Origin: Aquabacter sp965279295 | GTDB lineage: Bacteria; Pseudomonadota; Alphaproteobacteria; Rhizobiales; Xanthobacteraceae | Length of the DNA: 64,000 nt | Strand: one strand, 5' to 3' | NCBI GenBank assembly: GCA_965279295.1 | Contig: CBDIHQ010000018.1 | Shown: positions 1-7,776 of the stretch, piece after piece | Position numbering within the stretch: position 1 is the first letter of the stretch | Layout: each line of letters opens with the position of its first letter | The notes under the pieces: generated by a model | What the model saw: only the letters and a program-made list of their open reading frames with translations | Database searches by the model: none | Told to the model about the DNA's origin: nothing | Made by a program: the position numbers and the translations under genes

Positions 1-66
1 ATCCGGTGCCTTCGTCCCAGACGGGTCGGGGGTACGTCCGCGGAGGCTCAACCGGAGAATACTGAA
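1..66 (+). promoter_or_regulatory. rpsB leader (5' untranslated region, partial)
   Basis: This short stretch precedes rpsB and holds its ribosome-binding site, GGAG at 54-57, nine bases before the ATG. In many bacteria the rpsB leader carries the S2 autoregulatory site. Too little of the leader is in the window to recognise one here. Confidence 0.4.
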
Positions 67-1071
67 ATGGCGCTTCCCGATTATTCGATGCGCCAGCTGC
101 TTGAAGCTGGCGTTCACTTTGGTCATCAGTCCCATCGGTGGAACCCGAAGATGGCCCCATACATCTTCGGTGTACGCAACAACATTCACATCATCGATCT
201 GTCGCAGACCGTGCCCGCGCTCCATCGCGCGCTGCAGGCCGTGTCCGACACGGTGGCCAACGGCGGCCGGGTGCTGTTCGTCGGCACCAAGCGCCAGGCG
301 GCCGACCAGGTGGCCGATGCCGCCCGTCGTTCGGCGCAGTATTATGTGAACTCCCGTTGGCTCGGCGGCATGCTGACCAACTGGAAGACCATCTCCAACT
401 CGATCGCCCGGCTGAAGAAGCTAGAAGAGATGCTGGCGGGTCCGGAGCAGGGCTCCGGCTACACCAAGAAGGAGCGCCTGACGCTGTCCCGTGAAAAGGA
501 CAAGCTCGACCGCGCCCTCGGCGGCATCCGCGACATGGGCGGCCTGCCCGACCTGCTGTTCGTGATCGACACGAACAAGGAAGACATCGCCGTGAAGGAG
601 GCCCAGCGCCTCGGCATCCCGGTGGCGGCCATCCTCGACACCAATTGCGATCCCAACGGCATCACCTTCCCGGTCCCCGGCAACGACGACGCCGGCCGCG
701 CGATCCAGCTCTATTGCGATCTGATCGCCCGCGCCGCCATCGACGGCATCGGGCGCGGCGCTGGTGACTTCGGTGATGCGGGTGCGGCCACCGCCCCGCT
801 GCTGGAAGACCTGCCGGTCGAAGAAGTGTCCATCTGGACCTCGTTCGAGCCGCTCTCCGGCCCGCGCGGCATTGCCGACGATCTCAAGAAGCTGCCTGGC
901 GTGAGCCCGGAAATCGAGCAGAAGCTCAATGACCTCGGCATCTTCCACCTGACCCAGATCGCCGTTTTGGACGCGCACGATGCGCACCTGATCAGCGAAG
1001 AAGTTGGGCTCCCCGGCCGCGTCGACAGCTGGATCGCCCAGTCCAAGGAGGCTTCCGCCGAGGTGGAGTGA
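67..1071 (+). CDS. rpsB: 30S ribosomal protein S2 with C-terminal extension
   Basis: This is small-subunit ribosomal protein S2, which joins the subunit late and helps hold S1. The N-terminal residues 1 to about 235 are the normal S2 fold (start MALPDYSMRQLLEAGVHFGH, then the conserved SRWLGGMLTNWKT). At 334 residues it is about 80-90 longer than a typical bacterial S2. The extra tail ends in a block from about residue 271 (DDLKKLPGVSPEIEQKL ... GIFHLTQIA ... WIAQSK) that resembles the helix-hairpin-helix-like domain appended to other proteins in this order. It heads the superoperon and is followed by tsf, the usual partner. Confidence 0.98.
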   Translation: MALPDYSMRQLLEAGVHFGHQSHRWNPKMAPYIFGVRNNIHIIDLSQTVPALHRALQAVSDTVANGGRVLFVGTKRQAADQVADAARRSAQYYVNSRWLGGMLTNWKTISNSIARLKKLEEMLAGPEQGSGYTKKERLTLSREKDKLDRALGGIRDMGGLPDLLFVIDTNKEDIAVKEAQRLGIPVAAILDTNCDPNGITFPVPGNDDAGRAIQLYCDLIARAAIDGIGRGAGDFGDAGAATAPLLEDLPVEEVSIWTSFEPLSGPRGIADDLKKLPGVSPEIEQKLNDLGIFHLTQIAVLDAHDAHLISEEVGLPGRVDSWIAQSKEASAEVE

Positions 1072-1098
1072 CATCTTCGCGGAGCTTAAGTTTTAGAA

Positions 1099-1146
1099 GG
1101 GGCAAACGCCCCGGCGGCCGGCTCGGGAAAGACCCGCAGCCGGCCG
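1099..1146 (+). promoter_or_regulatory. two consecutive stem-loops between rpsB and tsf
   Basis: The first hairpin is GGGGC-AAAC-GCCCC at 1099-1112. The second spans 1115-1146, with an 8-bp outer stem CGGCCGGC/GCCGGCCG and an inner CGGG/CCCG around AAAGA. Neither has a T tract, so they are not obvious intrinsic terminators. They may set the S2:EF-Ts expression ratio through RNA processing or partial termination; that role is inferred. Confidence 0.45.
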
Positions 1147-1174
1147 TGGTGCGAGAAGAAGAAGGATTAAGACG

Positions 1175-2098
1175 ATGGCCGCGATCACGGCAGGGCTCGT
1201 TAAGGAGCTGCGCGACAAGACTGGCGCCGGCATGATGGACTGCAAGGCTGCCCTCACCGAGACCAATGGCGATATCGAAGCCGGCATCGACTGGCTGCGC
1301 AAGAAGGGCCTCGCCAAGGCCGCGAAGAAGGCCGGCCGCGTGGCCGCCGAAGGCCTCGTCGCCGTCGAATCTTCGGGTCACTACGCCACCGCGCTTGAGG
1401 TGAATGCCGAGACCGACTTCGTCGCCCGCAACACCGATTTCCAGGCGTTCGTGCGTGAAGCCGCGAAGATCGCGCTCAACACCGACGGCACCATCGAGGC
1501 GCTCGCCGCCGCCCATTTCCCGGGCGAGACCATCACGGTCGGGGAGAAGCTGTCCTCGCTCATCGCCACCATCGGCGAGAATATGACGCTGCGCCGCGTC
1601 GAGAAGCTCTCGGTCACCAAGGGCGTGATCGCCAGCTATATCCACGGCGCGGTTGCTGACGGCATGGGCCGCATCGGCGTGCTGGTGGCTCTGGAATCCG
1701 AAGGCGACGTGGAGAAGCTCTCCGTGCTCGGCCGTCAGATCGCCATGCACATCGCGGCGCTGAACCCGACGGCGTTAGATTCGTCCGGCATCCCGGCCGA
1801 GACCATCGCCCGCGAGAAAGCCATTCTCCTGGAGAAGCACCAGGGCAAGCCGGCCAACGTGCAGGACAAGATCGCCGAGAGCGGCATCAAGACCTTCTTC
1901 AAGGAAGTCACCCTGCTCGAGCAGGCCTTCGTGCACGACGGCTCCAAGTCGGTGTCGCAGGTGCTGAAAGAGAGCGAAGGTTCGGTCGGCGCTCCCGTCA
2001 AGATCAAGTCCTTCGTGCGCTACGTCCTCGGCGAGGGCATCGAGAAGGAAGAGACCGACTTCGCGGCGGAAGTCGCCGCAGCCGCAGGTCAGTCCTGA
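1175..2098 (+). CDS. tsf: elongation factor Ts
   Basis: EF-Ts is the nucleotide exchange factor that recycles EF-Tu-GDP. The 307-residue length is normal for the family. The N-terminal UBA-like domain carries the signature VKELRDKTGAGMMDCKAAL (about residues 9-27). The EF-Tu-contacting core contains ETDFVARN near residue 79. A ribosome-binding site AAGAAGGA lies just upstream of the ATG. The gene is followed 16 bases later by pyrH, as in most alphaproteobacteria. Confidence 0.98.
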   Translation: MAAITAGLVKELRDKTGAGMMDCKAALTETNGDIEAGIDWLRKKGLAKAAKKAGRVAAEGLVAVESSGHYATALEVNAETDFVARNTDFQAFVREAAKIALNTDGTIEALAAAHFPGETITVGEKLSSLIATIGENMTLRRVEKLSVTKGVIASYIHGAVADGMGRIGVLVALESEGDVEKLSVLGRQIAMHIAALNPTALDSSGIPAETIAREKAILLEKHQGKPANVQDKIAESGIKTFFKEVTLLEQAFVHDGSKSVSQVLKESEGSVGAPVKIKSFVRYVLGEGIEKEETDFAAEVAAAAGQS

Positions 2099-2114
2099 AC
2101 CGGGAGGGGAGGCT

Positions 2115-2831
2115 ATGAAAGACCTTCCCTATCCGCGGATTCTCGTCAAGGTCTCGGGAGAGGCCTTGATGGGGTCCGAGCCGTTCGGCCTTCATCCCCC
2201 CACCGTTGCCCGTATCGCCCGCGACCTCGTGGCCGCGCGCGCGCTCGGCTGCGAAGTGGCGGTGGTGGTGGGCGGCGGCAATATCCTGCGTGGCGCGCGG
2301 GTGGCCGGCGAGGATCTCGACCGGGCAACCGCCGACCATATGGGGATGCTTGCCACTGTCATGAACGCCCTCGCGCTTGAGCGGGCGGTCGAGGCTGCCG
2401 GCGAGCCGGCGCGCACCATGTCGGCCATTCCGATGCCCACGGTGTGCGAGCCTTATGCCCGCCAGCCGGCCATGCGGCATCTGCGGCGCGGGCGCATCGT
2501 GCTGCTCGCGGGCGGCACGGGAAATCCTTATTTCACCACCGATACCGGCGCGGTTCTGCGCGCCGCCGAACTGGATTGCGACGCCGTGCTGAAGGCGACC
2601 AATGTGGACGGCGTCTACACCGCCGATCCCAAGCTCGACCCCAGCGCGACCCGTTACGAGCGCCTGACGCACGATCAGGCGCTGGCCTATGATCTCAAGG
2701 TCATGGATGCGGCCGCCTTCGCCCTTGCCCGCGAAGCGGCCTTGCCGATAATCGTGTTTTCGATCCGTGAGCCGGGAGCGATCGCCACGGCCGCCAAGGG
2801 GGAAGGCCGCGTGACGGTGGTCGCGCCCTAG
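2115..2831 (+). CDS. pyrH: UMP kinase
   Basis: This enzyme phosphorylates UMP to UDP with ATP and belongs to the amino-acid-kinase fold. It is normally hexameric and under allosteric control by GTP and UTP. Visible motifs are KVSGEALMG at residues 12-20, the glycine-rich GGGNILRG at about 53-60, and the TNVDGVYTADPK stretch of the ATP site. The length of 238 residues fits the family. A strong GGAGGGGAGG ribosome-binding site precedes the ATG. It sits between tsf and frr, the standard order. Confidence 0.97.
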   Translation: MKDLPYPRILVKVSGEALMGSEPFGLHPPTVARIARDLVAARALGCEVAVVVGGGNILRGARVAGEDLDRATADHMGMLATVMNALALERAVEAAGEPARTMSAIPMPTVCEPYARQPAMRHLRRGRIVLLAGGTGNPYFTTDTGAVLRAAELDCDAVLKATNVDGVYTADPKLDPSATRYERLTHDQALAYDLKVMDAAAFALAREAALPIIVFSIREPGAIATAAKGEGRVTVVAP

Positions 2832-2935
2832 CCACCGGGCGGCGGTTTCATCCGGGATGCGTCCTTGCGGCGTGTTCATGCGAAGCGCGGGGCTTTGTCC
2901 GGCGTCGCGGGTAAATGAAGAACTGAGGTTAAGAC

Positions 2936-3499
2936 ATGTCCAACGAGGGATTCGATCTCGCCGACCTTAAGCGCCGCATGCATGGCGCGGTCGCCGGGCT
3001 GAGCAAGGAACTCAGCGGCCTGCGCACCGGCCGGGCCTCCGCGAGCCTGCTGGAGCCGATCCATGTGGACGCCTATGGCACCCATATGCCCCTGAACCAA
3101 GTGGCGACGGTTTCGGTGCCCGAGCCGCGCATGCTTTCGGTGCAGGTGTGGGACCGTGGCATGGTGAGCGCCGTCGAGCGGGCGATCCGCGACAGCAACC
3201 TCGGCCTCAACCCCAACACCGAGGGGCAGGTGCTGCGAATCCGCATCCCTGAGCTGAACCAGGAACGCCGCCAGGAAATGGTGAAGGTGGCGCACAAATA
3301 TACCGAAGCCGCCCGCGTCTCGGTGCGCCATGTCCGTCGTGACGGCATGGACCTGCTCAAGAAGCTGGAAAAGGACGGCGACATCAGCGCAGACGATCTG
3401 GAGCGCATGTCGACCCAGGTGCAGAAGGCGACCGACGAGACCATTGCCGAAGTGGACCAGACCCTGGCCCATAAGGAAAAGGAGATCCTCTCAGTCTGA
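2936..3499 (+). CDS. frr: ribosome recycling factor
   Basis: RRF works with EF-G to split post-termination ribosomes. The 187-residue protein has the usual three-helix bundle pattern and the conserved LRTGRASASLLEPIHVDAYG region (residues 28-47). Its C-terminal part is charged and helical (VRHVRRDGMDLLKKLEKDG). The 104-base gap after pyrH is the longest in this part of the operon, so an additional promoter is possible; none stands out. Confidence 0.97.
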   Translation: MSNEGFDLADLKRRMHGAVAGLSKELSGLRTGRASASLLEPIHVDAYGTHMPLNQVATVSVPEPRMLSVQVWDRGMVSAVERAIRDSNLGLNPNTEGQVLRIRIPELNQERRQEMVKVAHKYTEAARVSVRHVRRDGMDLLKKLEKDGDISADDLERMSTQVQKATDETIAEVDQTLAHKEKEILSV

Positions 3500-3525
3500 G
3501 AGGGTCCGATATGGGGGGAGCGGCA

Positions 3526-4296
3526 ATGTCCATCCTGGAGGGCGCCTCGGCGACGCAAGCGCAGGCTCCGGCCTGCGTGCCCGTCCACATCGGCGTCATC
3601 ATGGATGGCAACGGCCGCTGGGCGACTTCCCGCAAGCTTCCCCGGTTCGAGGGGCACAGGCGTGGCCTGGAGGCTCTGCGCCGCTGTGTGCGGGCGGCGC
3701 GCGAGATCGGCATCCGCTATCTCACCATCTACAGCTTCTCCAGCGAGAACTGGTCGCGACCCGCGCGCGAAGTGGCCGAGCTGATGAGCCTGCTGAAGCG
3801 GTTCGTCCGGCACGACATCGCCGAACTTCACGCCGCCAATGTGCGCGTGCGCATTATCGGTGAGCGGGCCTCGCTGCCGGCCGATATCGCGGGCCTGCTG
3901 GAAGAGGCCGAAAGCCTGACCCTGAATAATGACGGGCTCACGCTGATCGTCGCATTCAACTACGGCGCCCGGCAGGAGATCGCCAGCGCAGCCGCCAAGA
4001 TCGCCGCCCAGGTGGCGGCCGGCGTGCTGAAGATCGAGGATGTGACGGTCGAGAAGATCGAGGAACATCTCGACACTGCCGGCATTCCCGACCCCGACCT
4101 GATCCTGCGGACCAGCGGGGAGCAGCGCCTTTCCAATTTCCTGCTGTGGCAGGCGGCGTATTCCGAGTTCGTTTTCCTCCCGATCTATTGGCCGGATTTC
4201 GATCGGGCCGCGCTCCTCGGGGCGCTGGAGGAATTTGCGCGGCGTGATCGCCGCTTTGGCGGCGTGACGGCCCGCGCAGGCAGCGCGCGATCGTGA
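3526..4296 (+). CDS. uppS: (di-trans,poly-cis)-undecaprenyl-diphosphate synthase
   Basis: UppS makes the C55 undecaprenyl diphosphate carrier for peptidoglycan and surface glycans from farnesyl and isopentenyl diphosphates. The cis-prenyltransferase signature GVIMDGNGRWA lies near residues 24-34, with the catalytic Asp about residue 27. The C-terminal RTSGEQRLSNFLLWQAAYSE is also classic. An in-frame ATG lies 15 bases upstream at 3511. I prefer 3526 because GGGGGAG sits at the right distance before it. The gene overlaps cdsA by four bases (GTGA), implying translational coupling. Confidence 0.96.
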   Translation: MSILEGASATQAQAPACVPVHIGVIMDGNGRWATSRKLPRFEGHRRGLEALRRCVRAAREIGIRYLTIYSFSSENWSRPAREVAELMSLLKRFVRHDIAELHAANVRVRIIGERASLPADIAGLLEEAESLTLNNDGLTLIVAFNYGARQEIASAAAKIAAQVAAGVLKIEDVTVEKIEEHLDTAGIPDPDLILRTSGEQRLSNFLLWQAAYSEFVFLPIYWPDFDRAALLGALEEFARRDRRFGGVTARAGSARS

Positions 4297-5111
4297 TTGG
4301 CGGTCTCCCAAAGTCGGATCTCGCGCGGCGCACGCTCTCCGCGCTGATCATGATCCCCGTCGTGGTTGGCCTGACGTTTCTCGGGGGCCTTCCCTTCGTG
4401 CTGCTGTGGATGGCCGCCACCGCCGGCATTCTCCATGAGTGGAGCGGCGTGGCCCGTCTGAAGCCGAGCCTGGGATATGTGCTGGTCGGCATGTGCGGCA
4501 TCGTCGGCGGCGCAACGGCGATATATCTCTCGGCCGAGGAATTCGTGATCCCCGCCGTGCTCGCCGCAATCCTCGTTTGCGCAGTGCTGACCCGCAGGCC
4601 AACGTCCGGCGGCGCGGGGGTGTTGATCGCCGCCATCGCCGCCCTGCCGATTCTGATTCTGCGGGGCGAGGATCGCATCGGCCTTTCGGCCGTGCTGTTC
4701 ATCTATGCCATCGTCTGGTGCACCGATATCGGCGCCTATTTCGTCGGACGTGCCATCGGCGGGCCAAAGCTGTGGCCGCGTCTATCTCCCAATAAGACCT
4801 GGTCCGGGGCGGTCGGCGGGGCCCTGATCGGGACGCTGGCCGGCTGCGGGCTGCTGATGGGGACCGGGCTTCGCTTCGCGCCGGAGACCATTGTTCTCGG
4901 TGTCGTGCTGAGCATCGCCGCCCAACTCGGCGATCTCGCCGAATCCGCCTTCAAGCGCGCCTTCGGTGTGAAGGATGCCGGCAGCATCATTCCCGGCCAC
5001 GGCGGCTTACTGGACCGGCTCGACGGGTTCACGGCGGCGGTGTTCGTGGCGATCCTGTTTGGACTGGCGCGGAATTTCCAGGCGCCTGCGTCCGGCCTCC
5101 TGTTGTGGTAG
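4293..5111 (+). CDS. cdsA: phosphatidate cytidylyltransferase (CDP-diacylglycerol synthase)
   Basis: CdsA is an integral membrane enzyme that converts phosphatidic acid and CTP into CDP-diacylglycerol, the precursor of the bacterial phospholipids. The protein has multiple hydrophobic segments. It also has the family signature near its C-terminus: SPNKTWSGAVGG, then GDLAESAFKR and GHGGLLDRLDG. The start is GTG inside the uppS stop codon region, a four-base overlap. The 272-residue length is usual. Confidence 0.95.
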   Translation: MIGGLPKSDLARRTLSALIMIPVVVGLTFLGGLPFVLLWMAATAGILHEWSGVARLKPSLGYVLVGMCGIVGGATAIYLSAEEFVIPAVLAAILVCAVLTRRPTSGGAGVLIAAIAALPILILRGEDRIGLSAVLFIYAIVWCTDIGAYFVGRAIGGPKLWPRLSPNKTWSGAVGGALIGTLAGCGLLMGTGLRFAPETIVLGVVLSIAAQLGDLAESAFKRAFGVKDAGSIIPGHGGLLDRLDGFTAAVFVAILFGLARNFQAPASGLLLW

Positions 5112-5119
5112 GACCGGAA

Positions 5120-6289
5120 ATGGCCAGCGTTTCCATTCTCGGCGTCACCGGTTCGGTCGGCCGGAGCACGGTTAAAGTGCTCAAGGGCGCGCCGGGACGT
5201 TTTCGGGTAGAGGCGGTTGCCGGCGGTCGTGATCCCGAAGGTCTCGCCGCCGCCGCCATCGATCTCGGCGCGCGCTTCGCCGCCATTTCCGATCCCAATG
5301 CCGGCCGGCGGCTGGCTGAGCTTCTCGCCGGCACGGGCATCGCTTGCGGCGCCGGGCCGAGCGCGGTGCTGGACGCGGCGCAGCGGCCATCCGACATCGT
5401 GGTCGCCGCGATCTCCGGGATCGCCGGTCTGGTGCCGACGATCGCCTCATTCGGGCAGGGGCGGCGGGTCGCGGTCGCCAACAAGGAATGTCTGGTCGCC
5501 GCCGGTGCCTTCTTCATGGCGGAGGCCGCGCGCACCGGCACGGTCCTGCTGCCCATGGACAGCGAGCACAACGCGGTGTTCCAGGCCCTGACCGCCGGCC
5601 GTCGCGAGGATGTGGAGCGCGTCACCCTCACCGCGTCGGGCGGACCGTTCCGCACCGCGAGCCGGGAGGAGATCGCGCGGGCAGGGGCCGCCGATGCCCT
5701 GCGCCATCCGAACTGGTCGATGGGCGCGAAGATCACCATCGATTCCGCGACCTTGATGAACAAGGGCCTCGAATTGATCGAGGCGCACCATTTGTTCGGC
5801 ATTCCCGCGCACCAGTTGGAGACCGTGGTGCATCCGGAATCAGTGGTGCATGGCCTGGTCTCGTTTCGTGATGGATCGGTGGTCGCCGGCCTTGCGGTGC
5901 CCGATATGTGCGTGCCGATCGCCCATTGCCTGGGTTTCCCGGAGCGGATCGACACGGCCTGCAAGCGGCTTGACCTGACCCGCGTGGGGCGCCTCACCTT
6001 CGAGGCTCCCGATCTGGAGCGTTTTCCCGCCCTGCGGCTCGCCGTCGCGGCCATGGAGGCGGGCGGCAGCGCGCCGACCATTCTCAACGGCGCGAACGAG
6101 ATCGCGGTCGCGGCGTTTCTCGAATCGCGCATCGGAATGCTTGGCATTGCAGCGATTGTCGAGGAGACCCTGGCCAAGCTTCCGGCGTCACCGGCACCCG
6201 CCTCGGTTGCAGAGGCGCTTGCACTCGATGCAGAAGCGCGGCGTCTTGCGCTTTCACTCTTGCCTAAGTTTGCCGCAAAGGCATCTTAG
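5120..6289 (+). CDS. dxr: 1-deoxy-D-xylulose 5-phosphate reductoisomerase
   Basis: Dxr carries out the first committed step of the MEP isoprenoid pathway, turning DXP into MEP with NADPH. It therefore feeds UppS two genes upstream. The NADPH-binding GVTGSVGRSTV lies near the N-terminus, and the metal/substrate motif MDSEHNAVFQ near residue 145. ATG 5120 is chosen because AGGA is seven bases upstream. An alternative GTG at 5105 would overlap the end of cdsA. Predicted length is 389 residues, normal for Dxr. Confidence 0.97.
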   Translation: MASVSILGVTGSVGRSTVKVLKGAPGRFRVEAVAGGRDPEGLAAAAIDLGARFAAISDPNAGRRLAELLAGTGIACGAGPSAVLDAAQRPSDIVVAAISGIAGLVPTIASFGQGRRVAVANKECLVAAGAFFMAEAARTGTVLLPMDSEHNAVFQALTAGRREDVERVTLTASGGPFRTASREEIARAGAADALRHPNWSMGAKITIDSATLMNKGLELIEAHHLFGIPAHQLETVVHPESVVHGLVSFRDGSVVAGLAVPDMCVPIAHCLGFPERIDTACKRLDLTRVGRLTFEAPDLERFPALRLAVAAMEAGGSAPTILNGANEIAVAAFLESRIGMLGIAAIVEETLAKLPASPAPASVAEALALDAEARRLALSLLPKFAAKAS

Positions 6290-6422
6290 TCAGGTGGGAC
6301 GAGGGGTTTCCTGACCACGATGGGCGTTGTGCCGCCGCGCAAGCGGACGGGGCGATTCCCTTTGCGGCCAGGAGTGGCCCGCCCGCGCTTCGCGCCGGGC
6401 TGGAGCGATCGAGGATCACACG

Positions 6423-7568
6423 ATGGAAGTGTTGACGAGTATGGTTTCCCTGGGAACGTCTCTCCTCGGTTATCTGGTTCCTTTCCTGTTTGTCCTCACA
6501 TTGGTGGTGTTCTTCCACGAGCTTGGTCACTTCCTGGTGGCGCGCCGCGCCGGCGTGCGGGTGCTGACCTTCTCTTTGGGCTTTGGCCCGGAACTGGTCG
6601 GCTTCAACGACCGCCACGGAACGCGCTGGCGCCTCGCCGCCATTCCGCTCGGCGGCTATGTCAAATTCTTCGGCGACGAGGATGCCGCCAGCAAGCCGGA
6701 TCCCGAGGCGCTGGCCCGCATGACGCTTCGGGAGCGCCGCGAGAGCTTCTTTTTCCAGCCCCTGGCGTGGCGCGCAGCCATCGTCGCCGCCGGGCCGATT
6801 GCCAATTTCATCCTCGCCATCGTCATCTTCGCCGTGGTCTTCATGACCTTCGGCCGTCAGGTCACAGCCCCGCGGGTGGATCAGGTGGCACCCGCAAGCG
6901 CCGCCGAGCGGGCCGGTTTCAAGCCGGGCGACCTTGTGCTGACCATTGACGGCGCCCCGGTTGAGAGCTTCGCGGACATGCAGCGCATCGTCGGCGGCGC
7001 CTCCGGCCGTCCGCTGAGCTTCCGCGTGGAGCGCAACAACGCCGAGGTCGCTCTCTCCGCGACCCCGGAGATGCGCGAGATGAAGGACGCCTTCGGCAAC
7101 GTCCACCGCATGGGCCTGTTGGGAATCACCCGCTCGCTTGCGCCATCCGACGTTTCCACCCGCCGCTATGGCCCGGTCGAGGCGGTTGGCCTGGGCGCGC
7201 AGGAAACCTGGTTCGTGGTGTCGCGCACGTTCGACTATCTGGGCGGGCTGATCTCCGGCCGGGAATCGGCGGATCAACTCGGCGGGCCGATCCGTATCGC
7301 CCAGGTTTCCGGGCAGGTGGCAACGTATGGAATCGGTGCGCTGCTCTCGTTGGCGGCTGTCCTGTCGGTTTCGATTGGATTGCTTAACCTCTTTCCCATC
7401 CCGCTCTTGGATGGTGGGCACCTCTTGTTTTACGGTGTGGAGGCGGTGCGGGGGCGTCCGCTGAGTCCCCGCACGCAGGATATCGGGTTCCGCATCGGGC
7501 TCGCGATTGTGTTGATGTTGATGGTTTTCGCCACTTGGAACGACGTCGTCCACCTGGCGACCATGTAA
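6423..7568 (+). CDS. rseP: RIP metalloprotease RseP (site-2 protease)
   Basis: RseP is an inner-membrane zinc protease that cuts anti-sigma factors and leftover signal peptides within the membrane. The zinc motif HELGH lies at about residues 32-36 in the first transmembrane helix. A PDZ domain occupies roughly residues 125-205 (AERAGFKPGDLVLTIDGAPV), and the second zinc ligand region NLFPIPLLDGGH is near 320-332. The reading frame stays open upstream to 6327. The conserved protein begins at the 6423 ATG, giving 381 residues. It is followed by bamA, the usual arrangement. Confidence 0.96.
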   Translation: MEVLTSMVSLGTSLLGYLVPFLFVLTLVVFFHELGHFLVARRAGVRVLTFSLGFGPELVGFNDRHGTRWRLAAIPLGGYVKFFGDEDAASKPDPEALARMTLRERRESFFFQPLAWRAAIVAAGPIANFILAIVIFAVVFMTFGRQVTAPRVDQVAPASAAERAGFKPGDLVLTIDGAPVESFADMQRIVGGASGRPLSFRVERNNAEVALSATPEMREMKDAFGNVHRMGLLGITRSLAPSDVSTRRYGPVEAVGLGAQETWFVVSRTFDYLGGLISGRESADQLGGPIRIAQVSGQVATYGIGALLSLAAVLSVSIGLLNLFPIPLLDGGHLLFYGVEAVRGRPLSPRTQDIGFRIGLAIVLMLMVFATWNDVVHLATM

Positions 7569-7776
7569 CGGGCGGATTTGACTGGGCGAAGCTGACTTAG
7601 CGGAATGGGAAGCCGGCTTCCGTGGCTCATGGGTCACGGTGGCCGGAAAAGGGGAAGCCGCTGTTGCTTCAGGCGTTTGCAGTGCGGTTAAAAGCTAGTA
7701 CAAGCGCCGTTAAGGTCGGAATCTGCTGCTCCCCGAGCGCGGGTTTGAGAACAACGAAACCAAGGTTGCGTGCCAT

